Assembly (NCBI GenBank): GCA_965199865.1 | Contig: CBDATU010000011.1 | Location: 310,001-374,000, forward strand | Direction: 5' to 3' | Length of the DNA: 64,000 nt | From: JAPOUP01 sp965199865 | GTDB lineage: Bacteria > Pseudomonadota > Alphaproteobacteria > Rhodobacterales > Rhodobacteraceae | Shown here: piece after piece, positions 1 through 8,827 of the stretch | Layout of the letters: each line of letters starts with the position of its first letter | Position numbering within the stretch: the first letter of the stretch is position 1 | Notes under the pieces: generated by a model | Database searches by the model: none | Told to the model about the DNA's origin: nothing | The model's input: the letters and a program-made list of their open reading frames with translations, nothing else | Program-made: the position numbers and the translations under genes

Positions 1-147
1 ATAGACATGCATATCGGTGCCACAGATGCCGCAATAGGCCACCCGAATGGAAACCTCGCCTCGGCCTGGAGGAATCACTGCCGTTCCTTCCACCGCGAAA
101 GTTCTGTTGCCGCGATAATATGCCGCCGCGACCGTCCTGCCGTTCAT
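1..147 (-). CDS. Zinc-dependent alcohol dehydrogenase, N-terminal part (runs off the window)
   Basis: The first 49 residues of a medium-chain dehydrogenase/reductase read on the minus strand from an ATG at 147; the rest lies beyond base 1. The visible piece is the start of the GroES-like domain and ends in the motif GICGTDMH, whose Cys normally binds the catalytic zinc in the threonine, sorbitol and galactitol dehydrogenase group. A ribosome site (GAAGTGAGG) lies just upstream, and the start is 2 bp after the stop of the enolase-superfamily gene, so the two are probably one operon. The likely role is NAD(P)-dependent oxidation of a sugar alcohol or hydroxy acid. The substrate cannot be told from this fragment. 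Confidence 0.8.
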   Translation of the reverse strand, partial: MNGRTVAAAYYRGNRTFAVEGTAVIPPGRGEVSIRVAYCGICGTDMHVY

Positions 148-149
148 CG

Positions 150-1241
150 CTACCTCACTTCATGCTCTGCCAGTCGTTGCCAGTCAAATGTCACGCCAAT
201 ACCAGGATCGCCAGGCGCAACGGCCCTGTGATCATTGATGATCAGCGGGCGTTTCGTGTAGCTGTCAATCGGAAATGAGTGAACCTCAAGCCAGCCGGAA
301 TCTGGCTGTGCCGAGACCAGGCTTACATGCAGTTCCTGCATTCCGTGGCTACAGATCGGAATGCCATGCTTTCGGGAAAGCTCCGCCACCTGCAGCCAAC
401 CCGTAATGCCTCCGCAGTTGGAAGCGTCCGGCTGGATAAAGCCCAGTTTCGCATCCCGGAAGGCGTGTTCGAATTCGTGAATTGTGTGAAGGTTCTCGCC
501 CATGGCCAGTGGAACCCCGGTAGCGTCCGCAATTTGTCCATATCCCTGGAAGTCGTCCGGGTTGATAGGTTCCTCGAACCACAGAATGTCGAATGGCCGG
601 AACGCTTCCGCTGCCTCTATGGCCTGATCAACGTTCATCGAGTAGTTCGCGTCGACCATGAACGTGACGTTCGGGCCGATCAGGTCGCGAACGGCCCCGA
701 TGCGCTCGATATCCGCCGCGAGTGTAGGTTGACCGATTTTGATTTTCACCGCGTTGAACCCGCGCCCGAGGTAACCGCGGATGGAGTCAAGAAGCTTTGG
801 CAATGGAAAGTTCAGGTCGATTCCGCCAGCATATGCCCGGCACCGTTCCGCCGCGCCACCCGCCGCTTTCCAAAGCGGTAGTCCTGCGGTTCGGCAGCGA
901 AGATCCCATAACGCGATATCAACCGCCGAGATCGCGAAGGACGCAATGCCGCCGCGTCCGACATAGTGGATATGCCATTGCATCGCTTCATTCAGGGATT
1001 CCACATCGTCAGCATCCCGGCCGCACAGAAATGGTGCAAGATCGTGGTCGACCATCGCCTTGATCGCACGGCCTCCCCTTCCGCCGGTATAGGTATATCC
1101 CGTGCCCTCGGAACCGTCGTTAAGCTCAATGCTCGCGGTTATCAGCTCGAAATGGGTGTGGTCACCGTGTTTCGCATCGGTCAGGACCTCGGCCAGAGGC
1201 ACTCTGAACAATCGTGACCGCACCCGCGAGATAGTCGCCAT
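150..1241 (-). CDS. Mandelate racemase/muconate lactonizing enzyme family dehydratase
   Basis: A 363-residue enolase-superfamily enzyme. These proteins abstract the proton next to a carboxylate; many act as acid-sugar dehydratases. The capping domain spans about residues 1-125 and the barrel the rest. Visible catalytic parts are the KIK pair (K166, K168), metal ligands D197, E223 and E249, and the D272/H299 dyad in QPDASNCGG and CSHGMQE. This arrangement fits the mandelate racemase subgroup. The start at 1241 is chosen because GGAAG precedes it at good spacing; the open frame extends 63 codons further upstream but without family-like sequence. It is probably co-transcribed with the dehydrogenase after it. 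An aldarate or aldonate dehydratase role fits the neighbouring KDG-type kinase and the uronate dehydrogenase at 14.6 kb, but the substrate is inferred. Confidence 0.85.
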   Translation of the reverse strand: MATISRVRSRLFRVPLAEVLTDAKHGDHTHFELITASIELNDGSEGTGYTYTGGRGGRAIKAMVDHDLAPFLCGRDADDVESLNEAMQWHIHYVGRGGIASFAISAVDIALWDLRCRTAGLPLWKAAGGAAERCRAYAGGIDLNFPLPKLLDSIRGYLGRGFNAVKIKIGQPTLAADIERIGAVRDLIGPNVTFMVDANYSMNVDQAIEAAEAFRPFDILWFEEPINPDDFQGYGQIADATGVPLAMGENLHTIHEFEHAFRDAKLGFIQPDASNCGGITGWLQVAELSRKHGIPICSHGMQELHVSLVSAQPDSGWLEVHSFPIDSYTKRPLIINDHRAVAPGDPGIGVTFDWQRLAEHEVR

Positions 1242-2117
1242 CCAACTTCCAGTCTGTTGTTTGAGTCCCAAAGCCAGCCGCTGCCATGCAGCTCCTGTGC
1301 TGGCTTCCAATCCGTGCTGTTTCAGCCTGACCCAAAGTAACGGGCGCCTGAATTCAATGCAAATCGCATGGGGTGGAAAACCATCTCCCTCAGAGTACGG
1401 ACCATGTGCATCGTAGAGGAACTCTGTCACCTTCTTTCGACATCATTATTCCCGACGCATCGCGGAATGGAGAAGCGTTGCCGCGGGACGAGAGGCTGGG
1501 AGCTCGTTTAGGGTTAGCCAGGATGTCCATAACATGATGACTTATTGCGATAACTTCAGGTCTGGCCTTTCAGTGAAGGGGTGTATCGGATACGGCACGT
1601 CCGCGGTTCACCACGCTATCGGGTGGATCCCGCCATTCCTTGTGCGGGGAAGCCACCATACGAATGGGATTCCGGCATCCGGTTGGCGTTGGGCGGCATC
1701 GCACTGAAATGTCCTGAACATGGTCGCGTCCGTGCCCAAACGGTCAGCGGTCTCTTCGGATTGTGGATGGATCGTGCCACCATTCCTGGGAGATTGGAAA
1801 GGTGTCCAAATCCTTCCTGCTCAGAGACATGGAAGTTTCGGAATCGCATACCATGTGGTATCAGGACTTCCCCACAATGTAATGTCTCGGGCAAATTCCA
1901 CATCATGTAGATATGGACACTTGGATTCCACATTATGTAGGGGTGTTAGCTTGCTGAATTGGCCCTGCGGTACGTTGCGCAGAGGCTTTATGCATCCCGT
2001 TCTGGCCATGTGGGCACCACATCATGCAGTCCTGCGAATTCATTCGCCGGACAAAGACCTTTCCGGAACATCGCTTGCGGTCTGTGGGAGTGGGCCCGCT
2101 GGCGAACCTGGCCATCT
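1242..2117. other. Long spacer upstream of the dehydratase gene, with repeats but no gene
   Basis: No open frame here resembles a known protein. The region lies between the stop of the ABC ATPase gene and the start of the dehydratase gene, both on the minus strand, so it should hold the dehydratase promoter. It carries two near-identical 16-bp direct repeats (listed separately), a third looser copy near 2019-2030, and a GAGACATGGAAG motif at 1824-1835 that recurs elsewhere in the window. The remainder looks like decayed coding DNA that I cannot assign. Confidence 0.5.
1895..1940. repeat. Two 16-bp direct repeats, 30 bp start to start
   Basis: ATTCCACATCATGTAG (1895-1910) and ATTCCACATTATGTAG (1925-1940) differ at one base and start exactly 30 bp apart, close to three turns of the helix. 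The spacing suggests paired regulator binding on one face of the DNA, but no regulator gene is adjacent and the dehydratase start is over 600 bp away. They could equally be remnants of a mobile element. Confidence 0.45.
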
Positions 2118-3182
2118 CTACCTGAGACGCAGCCCCGATCCGCTATCGAAAAACATTGCCTGCTCCCGCTCGAATAACAGCTTTACCGGCGTTCCGGAGG
2201 GGAGGCTGACATCGCCACGTGATTCGACGATGACTCGCTCATTCGTCGGCGTTGTCAGGTAGTCGTAGGTAACGCCACCAAGCCGCTCGGACAGTTCAAT
2301 CACAAGCCCGCTCGATTCGTTTCGTTCAATTCCGAGCACCTGCGGACGCAGACCCACCGTTAGGGCCGAACCATCCGCCGGGAGTTTCACATCTGTCGAA
2401 ATCGCAAGCCCTTCCAGGGCAGGTACCCGCACTTCCCGACCTTCTACCACCCCTTCCAGGAAGTTCATGCCTGGCGAACCGATAAAGCCCGCTACGAACC
2501 TGTTGTCCGGATTCAGGTATAGCTCCATCGGCGATCCGACCTGCTCGACATTACCGCCCCGCAGCACGACGATCTTGTCGGCAAGCGTCATGGCCTCAAC
2601 CTGGTCATGGGTTACATAGATCATGGTTGCGCCGAGTTCCGCGTGCAGGCGCGCGATCTCGACGCGCATCTCCACCCGCAGCTCGGCATCGAGGTTGGAC
2701 AGTGGCTCATCAAAGAGGAACACGCCCGGTCCGCGTACAATGGCACGGCCAATGGCGACCCGTTGGCGCTGTCCTCCCGACAGGGCCTTGGGCCTGCGTT
2801 TGAGGTATTCCTTCAGTTTCAGAATCTCGGCCGCACTATCGACTTTAGCGGCAATGTCCGCTTTGGGCACCCCGTTCATCCTGAGGCCAAAGCCCATGTT
2901 TTCCTCGACCGTCATATGCGGATAGAGGGCATAGGTCTGAAAGACCATAGCGATTCCGCGGTCGGCGGGGTCAACCCGTGTCACGTCCCGTGCGTCGATG
3001 GAAATCATGCCCGAGGTCACGTCTTCCAGGCCTGCGATCAACCGCAGAAGAGTTGATTTCCCGCAGCCGGAGGGCCCCACGAACACGCAGAATTCACCGT
3101 TCTCGACAGCGAGATTCACATCATGGATGACCTGGGTTTCGCCAAAGGACTTGCTGACGTTTTTCAGCACCACACCGGACAT
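2118..3182 (-). CDS. Sugar ABC transporter ATP-binding protein (MalK/UgpC type)
   Basis: A 354-residue ATPase of the carbohydrate CUT1 class, powering import from the cytoplasmic side. Walker A GPSGCGKST lies at about residues 36-44, followed by the Q-loop FQTYALYPH, signature LSGGQRQR, Walker B FLFDEPLSNLD and switch THDQVEAMTLADK. The C-terminal third is the regulatory TOBE-like domain usual in MalK/UgpC. The start at 3182 (MSGVVLKNVSKSFG) matches the family; the longer open frame upstream adds unrelated sequence. No permease is next to it on this strand. The binding protein and two permeases at 5.5-8.6 kb are the likely partners, divergently oriented across a 2.3-kb decayed spacer. Confidence 0.9.
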   Translation of the reverse strand: MSGVVLKNVSKSFGETQVIHDVNLAVENGEFCVFVGPSGCGKSTLLRLIAGLEDVTSGMISIDARDVTRVDPADRGIAMVFQTYALYPHMTVEENMGFGLRMNGVPKADIAAKVDSAAEILKLKEYLKRRPKALSGGQRQRVAIGRAIVRGPGVFLFDEPLSNLDAELRVEMRVEIARLHAELGATMIYVTHDQVEAMTLADKIVVLRGGNVEQVGSPMELYLNPDNRFVAGFIGSPGMNFLEGVVEGREVRVPALEGLAISTDVKLPADGSALTVGLRPQVLGIERNESSGLVIELSERLGGVTYDYLTTPTNERVIVESRGDVSLPSGTPVKLLFEREQAMFFDSGSGLRLR

Positions 3183-3399
3183 TCCTGCACCCCTTCGCTG
3201 AAATCCGAATTGACGGACGTAACCTTCCGAACTCCCCGCAGGGATGCAGGGAGATGCGCTGTATGGGTTTCTGGGAACCCCTGCACAATGTGACCCCAGG
3301 TTAACCGCAACAACGGCCACCATATGGATAAATTTCCTTCGAAATCGCGATATATGGAGAATTTCATCATGCTGAAGTCGCCTGAAACCCATTGAACGG

Positions 3400-3960
3400 A
3401 GATAATCTGTCACGATCCGAAACACATGTCTAGAACGACCTCTTCGCGAACGGGACTTTCCCATGCTCAAAGCCAACTGACATATGCGGGTTGGACTTCA
3501 ATGTCCTCGACTTCTTTCTGACTTTCCGGTTCTTCACCTGCTACGGGAGGGTCATGAGAGAAGACGAGGTACTGTTTCGGACGACTCCGCCTGGGGGGTC
3601 CGGGCATCGGATGTCACGGTGAGGCCTGCGCTATGTCTTCCTCTGGCAGGGGCGGTGGATCGGCCTCGCCGGCTGGCGGTCCGGTGCCTTCAAATGTCGA
3701 GCCCGCGATACCTGGATTGGCTGGGACTGGAACTGCCAGTTCACCCGCCTGCATCTGATCGCCAACAACACCCGCCTTCTGGTTCTCGGCGAGCTGGGGG
3801 TGTTTCTCAACCTCGCCTCCTCTGCCCTTGCGAAGATGCTGCGCCGGCTTAGCAACGTCTGGCTGGCGGAAGAGGAAGGCGTGGAGGACTGGCTTGGGAA
3901 ACCCAGCTACTGGTGGCCTGTAAGGTGCCGCGGGTGCGAGTCTGGATCGGACCCTGGAAC
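3400..3960 (+). pseudogene. Decayed DruA/DUF4338-like gene
   Basis: Between about 3620 and 3930 one frame reads GLRYVFLWQGRWIGLAGW, then ARDTWIGWDW, HLIANNTRLLVL, and NLASSALAKMLRRLSNVWLA. This order of motifs (LRY...W.G.W, RD.WIGW, NN.RFL, NLAS.VL...LRRLS.DW) is the core of DUF4338/DruA proteins. Stops and frame changes interrupt it upstream (a TGA just before GLRY) and the expected E-F-D/GT.Y.AANW continuation is missing downstream. The fragment is the same family as the N-terminal half of the two transposases at 44-49 kb, but no Tn5-type transposase sequence follows it, so it may come from a stand-alone DruA-like gene or a truncated element. Confidence 0.7.
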
Positions 3961-4069
3961 TCCTTCACGAGGCGGGTCTTTCACCTGCGCGGGAGCCCGT
4001 TCTCCATACCTCCCGCGGTCCAGTGAACGGCGCCATCAGAAAGAGGCGGCTGCCGCGCTCCATACGCCG

Positions 4070-4712
4070 GAACCGTTGGAGGAACTGAGGCGCGGAATCT
4101 GGATCTGACACTCGACACGAATCGCCTATCCTTTCCGACGCAGTGCCGGTTCAACGCGGCCTGGCACGAAATGGAGGGCTGGAATGTCCGCCTGCTACCT
4201 CGGGCCGCAAGAGAGGTCATGAGCGGTCTGATTCTTCCCGTAGGCCTGGAGATGGGACGCCGGAGGCTCGCCGAGGATATGGAACGGCTGGATAACAGGG
4301 ATTCGCGAAGCCAGCGCATGGTGCGGCTGTTCGCCCTTTGATGGGCTGACGAGCTGCTGTCGCCGGATGGCCTTTACAGGCTGGTCAGGTTGACTCCAGA
4401 GCAGGAAGAGACCGTGGAGAAAGTCTGCCAGCCCATGGGGAAGAGGTTCCAGGCAAAGGCGACACCCGCGTAATCGTGGAAGCTCTCGTCACCGGCCAGC
4501 GTATGTTCATCACCAGTAACATGCGATCCGTCCTGCACCACGATGTCAACCTCCGGGCGAAAGAAAATGTCCGGACATTCGGGTTCCTCTATCCGGACAT
4601 CCTGCATGTCCAGGATGAGGTCATGCCACGCATTTACAGCGGCCGGGATGGGACGCAAGCGTCTGCCTCAATTCGCGCTGGGGGCTTCCTGGCCGGAAGG
4701 TTCACGGTCTGA
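4070..4712 (+). pseudogene. Decayed coding region of unknown function
   Basis: Three consecutive plus-strand frames read smoothly but are separated by an in-frame stop near 4340 and a shift near 4468: first WNVRLLPRAAREVMSG and onward, then DELLSPDGLYRLVRLTPEQE, then DTRVIVEALVTGQRMFITSN and onward to a stop at 4712. Joined, they would give a protein of about 200 residues. The last part, with a run ending in a possible TSN strand end, vaguely recalls PIN-like nucleases, but this is too weak to name a family. Its position right after a DruA-like remnant suggests both arrived on the same mobile segment. Confidence 0.35.
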
Positions 4713-5520
4713 TGAAGGCCACCCCTTCATCGGGAACATCAAGAGATCCCTGTATGGGCTGACAGGATCATGGCCCGCGGTGCATGGCTGGGGGAAACTG
4801 CCGCCGTGATCGAGGAGAGCTGGCCTAGGACGGCACCTCCACCACCGCTGGGCGATGAGTAGGGCGAAACGAAGGCCCCCTACGGCTTCAAGGACAGTGA
4901 CAGAACGGCATGACAGCTTCCGAAATGCGTAAAGGGCTCCCCCAATATGCCGAATCAACGCCGTAACCCCATCGGAGGGGTCCAGTTCGTTCAGCTTCAT
5001 CAGGAACCTGCGCGGCGGTAGGAACGGCGTCCCGCCGACGGAAAAGCCTTTCCGGGTGGGTCCGCATGGATGTGTCCAGCAGACATCAGCCTCGGCATTC
5101 TCCGTTTCACCGCCGCGATCCGGTGACAGGCGTTTCGTCCGTCCGCGTCCTCCAGCCCTGCTGCCGTGCACCCGTTCGGCCGACATGGACCGTCAATGAC
5201 ACCCCCTGTCTCTCCGACGACGGTCTGGCCCGAGTGTCATTGGTTCTGGGGAATGCCGAACGGGCGCGTCCGACCACCGTTTCGGCAGACGGATGCTCGC
5301 CATTCGGCCCTCCAGGACCGGCTTCCTTTCCCGGTGCTCCCATACGGTCATGATAGCGGTAACTCACCATCCACCGAGCGGCACCTGAGACGGAATGGCA
5401 AGGGTGCCCAGGGTCAAGCTGAGCCCTACCCGGATGGAATTGACGTTTGCGGATCAGACCAAAGTGGAATAAGGTCAGCACCCGAAAGAAACCACAACAA
5501 TTGAACTGAGGGGAATGCCC

Positions 5521-6759
5521 ATGAATCTGTCGTCAATTTTGCGTGTCGGTACCTGTATCACTTCCGCTGCCGTAGCCCTGCCCGTGCTGGCAGGCGAACT
5601 CGTGATCAATACCGACACATCAGACCCTGCCCCCAAAGCCGCTTTCGAAGCGCTGATAAAGGATTTCGAGGCAGAAAACCCGGACATAGAAGTCACTTGG
5701 AACGTCTTTGATCACGAAGGTTACAAGACTTCGATCAGGAACTTCCTGACCGCGGATGCGCCCGATATCGCCAACTGGTACGCTGGTAACCGTATGCTGC
5801 CCTACGTGAATGCGGGACTGTTTGAGCCGGTTGATGACGTGTGGGAGGAACATGGGCTGAACGAGTCGCTCAGATCCGCCGTGGCCTCCATGACGATCGA
5901 TGGTAAGAAATGGGGCGTCCCCTATACCTACTATCAGTGGGGTGTCTACTATCGGAAAGACATTTTCGAACAGCTTGGCGTTGCGGTTCCGACAGACTGG
6001 GAAGAATTTAAGCAGGCCTGCGCGACACTGGTCGAAAATGGCGTGACCCCGATCACGATCGGAACGAAATATCTCTGGACCGCCGCTGGTGTCTTTGACT
6101 ACCTCAACCTCAGAACGAATGGCTATGATTTCCACATGAGCCTGACAAGGGGTGAGGTCGAATGGACCGATGATCGTGTCAGGACAACCATGGAAAACTG
6201 GAAGGAGCTTCTCGACGCAGGCTGCTTCATCGAAGATCATGCCGCTTTTTCTTGGCAGGAAGCGCTCGCACCGATGGTGCAGGGAGATGCCGCCATGTAC
6301 GTGATGGGGAACTTTGCCGTCGCTCCGCTTCGTGCGGCTGGTCTGACCGACGATCAGCTCGGCTTCTTCCAGTTCCCGGAAATCACTCCGGGAATTCCGG
6401 TTGCGGAGGAAGCCCCAACCGACACGGTTCACATTCCGGCGAATTCGAAGAACAAGGAGAATGCGAAGAAGTTCCTCGCCTTCATCGCCCGTGCCGATGT
6501 TCAGACCAAGATCAATGAGACTCTGGGTCAACTGCCGATCAACTCCGGATCCTCCGTGGCGGATGACAAGTTCCTGCAGGCCGGCTTCGCGATGCTGTCG
6601 GCCGCCGATGGCGGGATCGCCCAGTTCTTTGACAGGGACGCTCCAGCGGAGATGGCAAAGGTAGGGATGGAAGGCTTCCAGGAATTCATGGTCAAACCGG
6701 ACAGGCTGGACCAGATTCTCGACCGCCTGGAAAAGGCACGCGCCCGCATCTACCAGTAA
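5521..6759 (+). CDS. Sugar ABC transporter substrate-binding protein (family 1)
   Basis: A 412-residue periplasmic binding protein of the CUT1 class. A signal peptide covers about residues 1-24 (hydrophobic core ITSAAVALPVLAG). The mature part has the two-lobed layout of family 1 proteins, with GVPYTYYQWGVYYRKDIFEQLG and AAMYVMGNF typical of carbohydrate binders. The ATG at 5521 is preferred over the one at 5515 because GAGGGG then sits 7 bp upstream. It starts an operon with two permeases and probably the downstream kinase. A strong hairpin follows it, as is common after highly expressed binding-protein genes. The sugar is unknown; the context suggests a sugar acid or its polymer product. 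Confidence 0.9.
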   Translation: MNLSSILRVGTCITSAAVALPVLAGELVINTDTSDPAPKAAFEALIKDFEAENPDIEVTWNVFDHEGYKTSIRNFLTADAPDIANWYAGNRMLPYVNAGLFEPVDDVWEEHGLNESLRSAVASMTIDGKKWGVPYTYYQWGVYYRKDIFEQLGVAVPTDWEEFKQACATLVENGVTPITIGTKYLWTAAGVFDYLNLRTNGYDFHMSLTRGEVEWTDDRVRTTMENWKELLDAGCFIEDHAAFSWQEALAPMVQGDAAMYVMGNFAVAPLRAAGLTDDQLGFFQFPEITPGIPVAEEAPTDTVHIPANSKNKENAKKFLAFIARADVQTKINETLGQLPINSGSSVADDKFLQAGFAMLSAADGGIAQFFDRDAPAEMAKVGMEGFQEFMVKPDRLDQILDRLEKARARIYQ

Positions 6760-6773
6760 CCTGAACTCACTCC

Positions 6774-6805
6774 CGGACGCCCGTTCCGGCAGGAACGGGC
6801 GTCCG
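6774..6805 (+). terminator. Hairpin between binding-protein and permease genes
   Basis: A perfect 14-bp inverted repeat (CGGACGCCCGTTCC) around a 4-base loop, 14 bp after the binding-protein stop and 41 bp before the permease start. There is no T-run after it, so rather than full termination it probably acts as a 3' stabiliser and partial attenuator that keeps binding-protein mRNA in excess over permease mRNA. Confidence 0.75.
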
Positions 6806-6846
6806 CGCCCCCGGGAATTGCGGACATAGAGCGATTGCGGAACTCC

Positions 6847-7731
6847 ATGGCGATGCCAACCATCAACCAGCGGACGCTAGCACCTTGGCTATTCCTGACA
6901 CCTGGCGTGCTGGTTTTCATCATTTACGTCATTTTCCCTATTTTCCAGTCAATGGAGATCTCGCTCTATGAATGGGATGGGTTGGGCGAGCGCACCTATA
7001 TCGGCATGGGCAACTATGCGGAACTGCTGGATGATGAAGCGTTCTATACCTCGCTGAAGAACAATGTCATCTGGCTTGTCCTATATATGCTTGCCATCCC
7101 TGCGGGTCTCTTCATCGCATTGTTCCTGAATCAGAACGTCCGGGGCATTCGGCTATACAAGTCGCTTTTCTTTTTTCCCTTTGTCATTTCACAGGTTGTC
7201 GTCGGCCTCGTTTTCAGCTGGTTCTACGATCCGAGATTCGGGCTGATGAACGTCGCCCTCATGGGGCTTGGTTTCGATGCCATACCGGTGCTGGCCGATG
7301 AGAGATTCGTTACCTATGGCATCATCGCCGCCGGTCTGTGGCCACAGACCGCCTACTGCATGATCCTGTATCTGACTGGCCTTAACGCGGTCGACCCGGA
7401 ACAGATAGAGGCTGGCAGGCTGGACAATGCGAAGGGGTGGCGGATGCTGTGGTATATCGTCCTGCCACAGCTCAAGCCCGCGACATTCATCGCCATCGTC
7501 GTCACCGTGATCGGTGCGCTTCGGTCTTTTGACCTGATTTCAATCATGACGGATGGCGGGCCATGGGGTTCAAGCCGGGTGCTTGCATTCTACATGTACG
7601 AGCAGGCTTTCTCGGAATACGGCTTCCGCATGGGTTACGGAGCTGCGATCGCCGTCGTGCTGTTCCTCATCATGATCGTCTATATCGGCGTGTTCCTGTA
7701 CAAGATGTACAGGGATGAGAAAGGGCTCTGA
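6847..7731 (+). CDS. Sugar ABC transporter permease (first)
   Basis: A 294-residue inner-membrane permease of the MalF/UgpA type with six predicted membrane segments (first around VLVFIIYVIFPIFQSM). The ATPase-docking EAA loop reads IEAGRLDNAKGWRMLWYIVL near residue 200. The ATG at 6847 is preferred; an in-frame TTG at 6835 is possible, and neither has a strong ribosome site, consistent with low relative expression after the hairpin. The next permease begins 2 bp after its stop, so translation is likely coupled. Confidence 0.9.
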   Translation: MAMPTINQRTLAPWLFLTPGVLVFIIYVIFPIFQSMEISLYEWDGLGERTYIGMGNYAELLDDEAFYTSLKNNVIWLVLYMLAIPAGLFIALFLNQNVRGIRLYKSLFFFPFVISQVVVGLVFSWFYDPRFGLMNVALMGLGFDAIPVLADERFVTYGIIAAGLWPQTAYCMILYLTGLNAVDPEQIEAGRLDNAKGWRMLWYIVLPQLKPATFIAIVVTVIGALRSFDLISIMTDGGPWGSSRVLAFYMYEQAFSEYGFRMGYGAAIAVVLFLIMIVYIGVFLYKMYRDEKGL

Positions 7732-7733
7732 AC

Positions 7734-8582
7734 ATGTTCCCAACCCCCGTCGAGAAATGGTCTCCCACGAACCGTGCACTCTACAGGGGCGCGCTTCCAC
7801 TGGCATTGCTGATCTGGCTGCTCCCGCTGCTAGCGGTTGCCCTGACTTCCGTCCGCTCTCTTGGCGACATCACGGCAGGAAATTACTGGGGTTGGCCAAC
7901 CACCATCAACCTTCTGGAAAACTATACTGCCATTTTCGAAAACACGCCGATTGGAAAATATATCCTGAACAGCTTCAAGGTGACGATACCGACGGTGCTG
8001 GGAGCTGTAACGCTTTCCTGCATGACAGGCTTCGCGCTCGCCGTCTACGGCTTCCGGGGAAACCTCCTCGTGTTCTTCATGTTTGTCGCCGGGAATTTCG
8101 TGCCCTTCCAGATACTCATGGTCCCGGTGAGGGATCTTACCCTTCAGTTGGGTCTCTATAATACGATTACCGGGCTCGCTCTATTCCATATCGCCTTCCA
8201 GACGGGATTCTGCACGCTCTTCATGAGGAACTTCATTCGAGCCCTGCCGAAGGAGTTGATCGAAGCGGCGCGTGTCGAAGGTGTGAGCGAGGTCAGGATA
8301 TTCTGGTACATCGTTCTGCCATTGATGAAGCCGGCGATCGCGGCACTCAGCGTCCTCGTCTTCACGTTCATCTGGAATGACTATTTCTGGGCAACCGTCC
8401 TGACCCAGGGAGCCGATACCCAGCCCATAACGGCTGGGCTCTATTCCCTGAACGGTCAGTGGGTAGCTGCCTGGCATCTTGTCTCCGCTGGGTCGATCGT
8501 GGCCGCAATCCCACCCGTCGCCATGTTTTTCCTGATGCAGAAACACTTCATCGCTGGCCTTACTCTTGGTGCCGTTAAATAG
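7734..8582 (+). CDS. Sugar ABC transporter permease (second)
   Basis: A 282-residue permease of the MalG/UgpE type with about six membrane segments and the EAA loop ELIEAARVEGVSEVRIFWYI, where the ATPase docks. Start ATG follows the previous stop by 2 bp, with GAAAGGG upstream. Together with the preceding permease it forms the heterodimeric channel of the importer. The C-terminus (QKHFIAGLTLGAVK) is the usual MalG-type ending. The ATPase is presumably the divergent gene at 2.1-3.2 kb. Confidence 0.9.
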   Translation: MFPTPVEKWSPTNRALYRGALPLALLIWLLPLLAVALTSVRSLGDITAGNYWGWPTTINLLENYTAIFENTPIGKYILNSFKVTIPTVLGAVTLSCMTGFALAVYGFRGNLLVFFMFVAGNFVPFQILMVPVRDLTLQLGLYNTITGLALFHIAFQTGFCTLFMRNFIRALPKELIEAARVEGVSEVRIFWYIVLPLMKPAIAALSVLVFTFIWNDYFWATVLTQGADTQPITAGLYSLNGQWVAAWHLVSAGSIVAAIPPVAMFFLMQKHFIAGLTLGAVK

Positions 8583-8827
8583 CTCAGGCTGCATTCATGA
8601 GCACGCATAGACCAGGATTGAAACCTCTGGAATGATGTAGTCCTCACTCACGGGCGACCTACCGGGTTTGCATCAGACCCATATGCGATGGTTCGCTTTG
8701 CAGCGGGCGGGGATCGCGCATGTTTCCCGCTATGGCCGTACATGACCTTGATGCGACCGACATGGCGCTGCAGGCGCAGATGGCTTACATCTGGATAAGG
8801 ATGTGGAAGGACTTTGGGGAAAGCTGG

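Larger units (their letters stand above)
3183..5520. other. 2.3-kb decayed spacer between divergent ABC transporter genes
   Basis: This stretch holds two recognisable gene remnants on the plus strand (listed separately) and no intact gene. A 22-bp segment at 3381-3402 ending in TTGAACGGAGA is 20/22 identical to a segment beside the IS110 remnant at 43613-43634 (minus). From about 4710 to 5500 I see only broken frames on both strands. The promoter of the binding-protein gene should lie near its end, but no clear -35/-10 pair stands out. Confidence 0.5.

Noticed and set aside
5620..6531. Minus-strand open frame of 303 codons within the binding-protein gene
   Set aside because: Lies fully antisense to a well-supported binding protein and has no motif.
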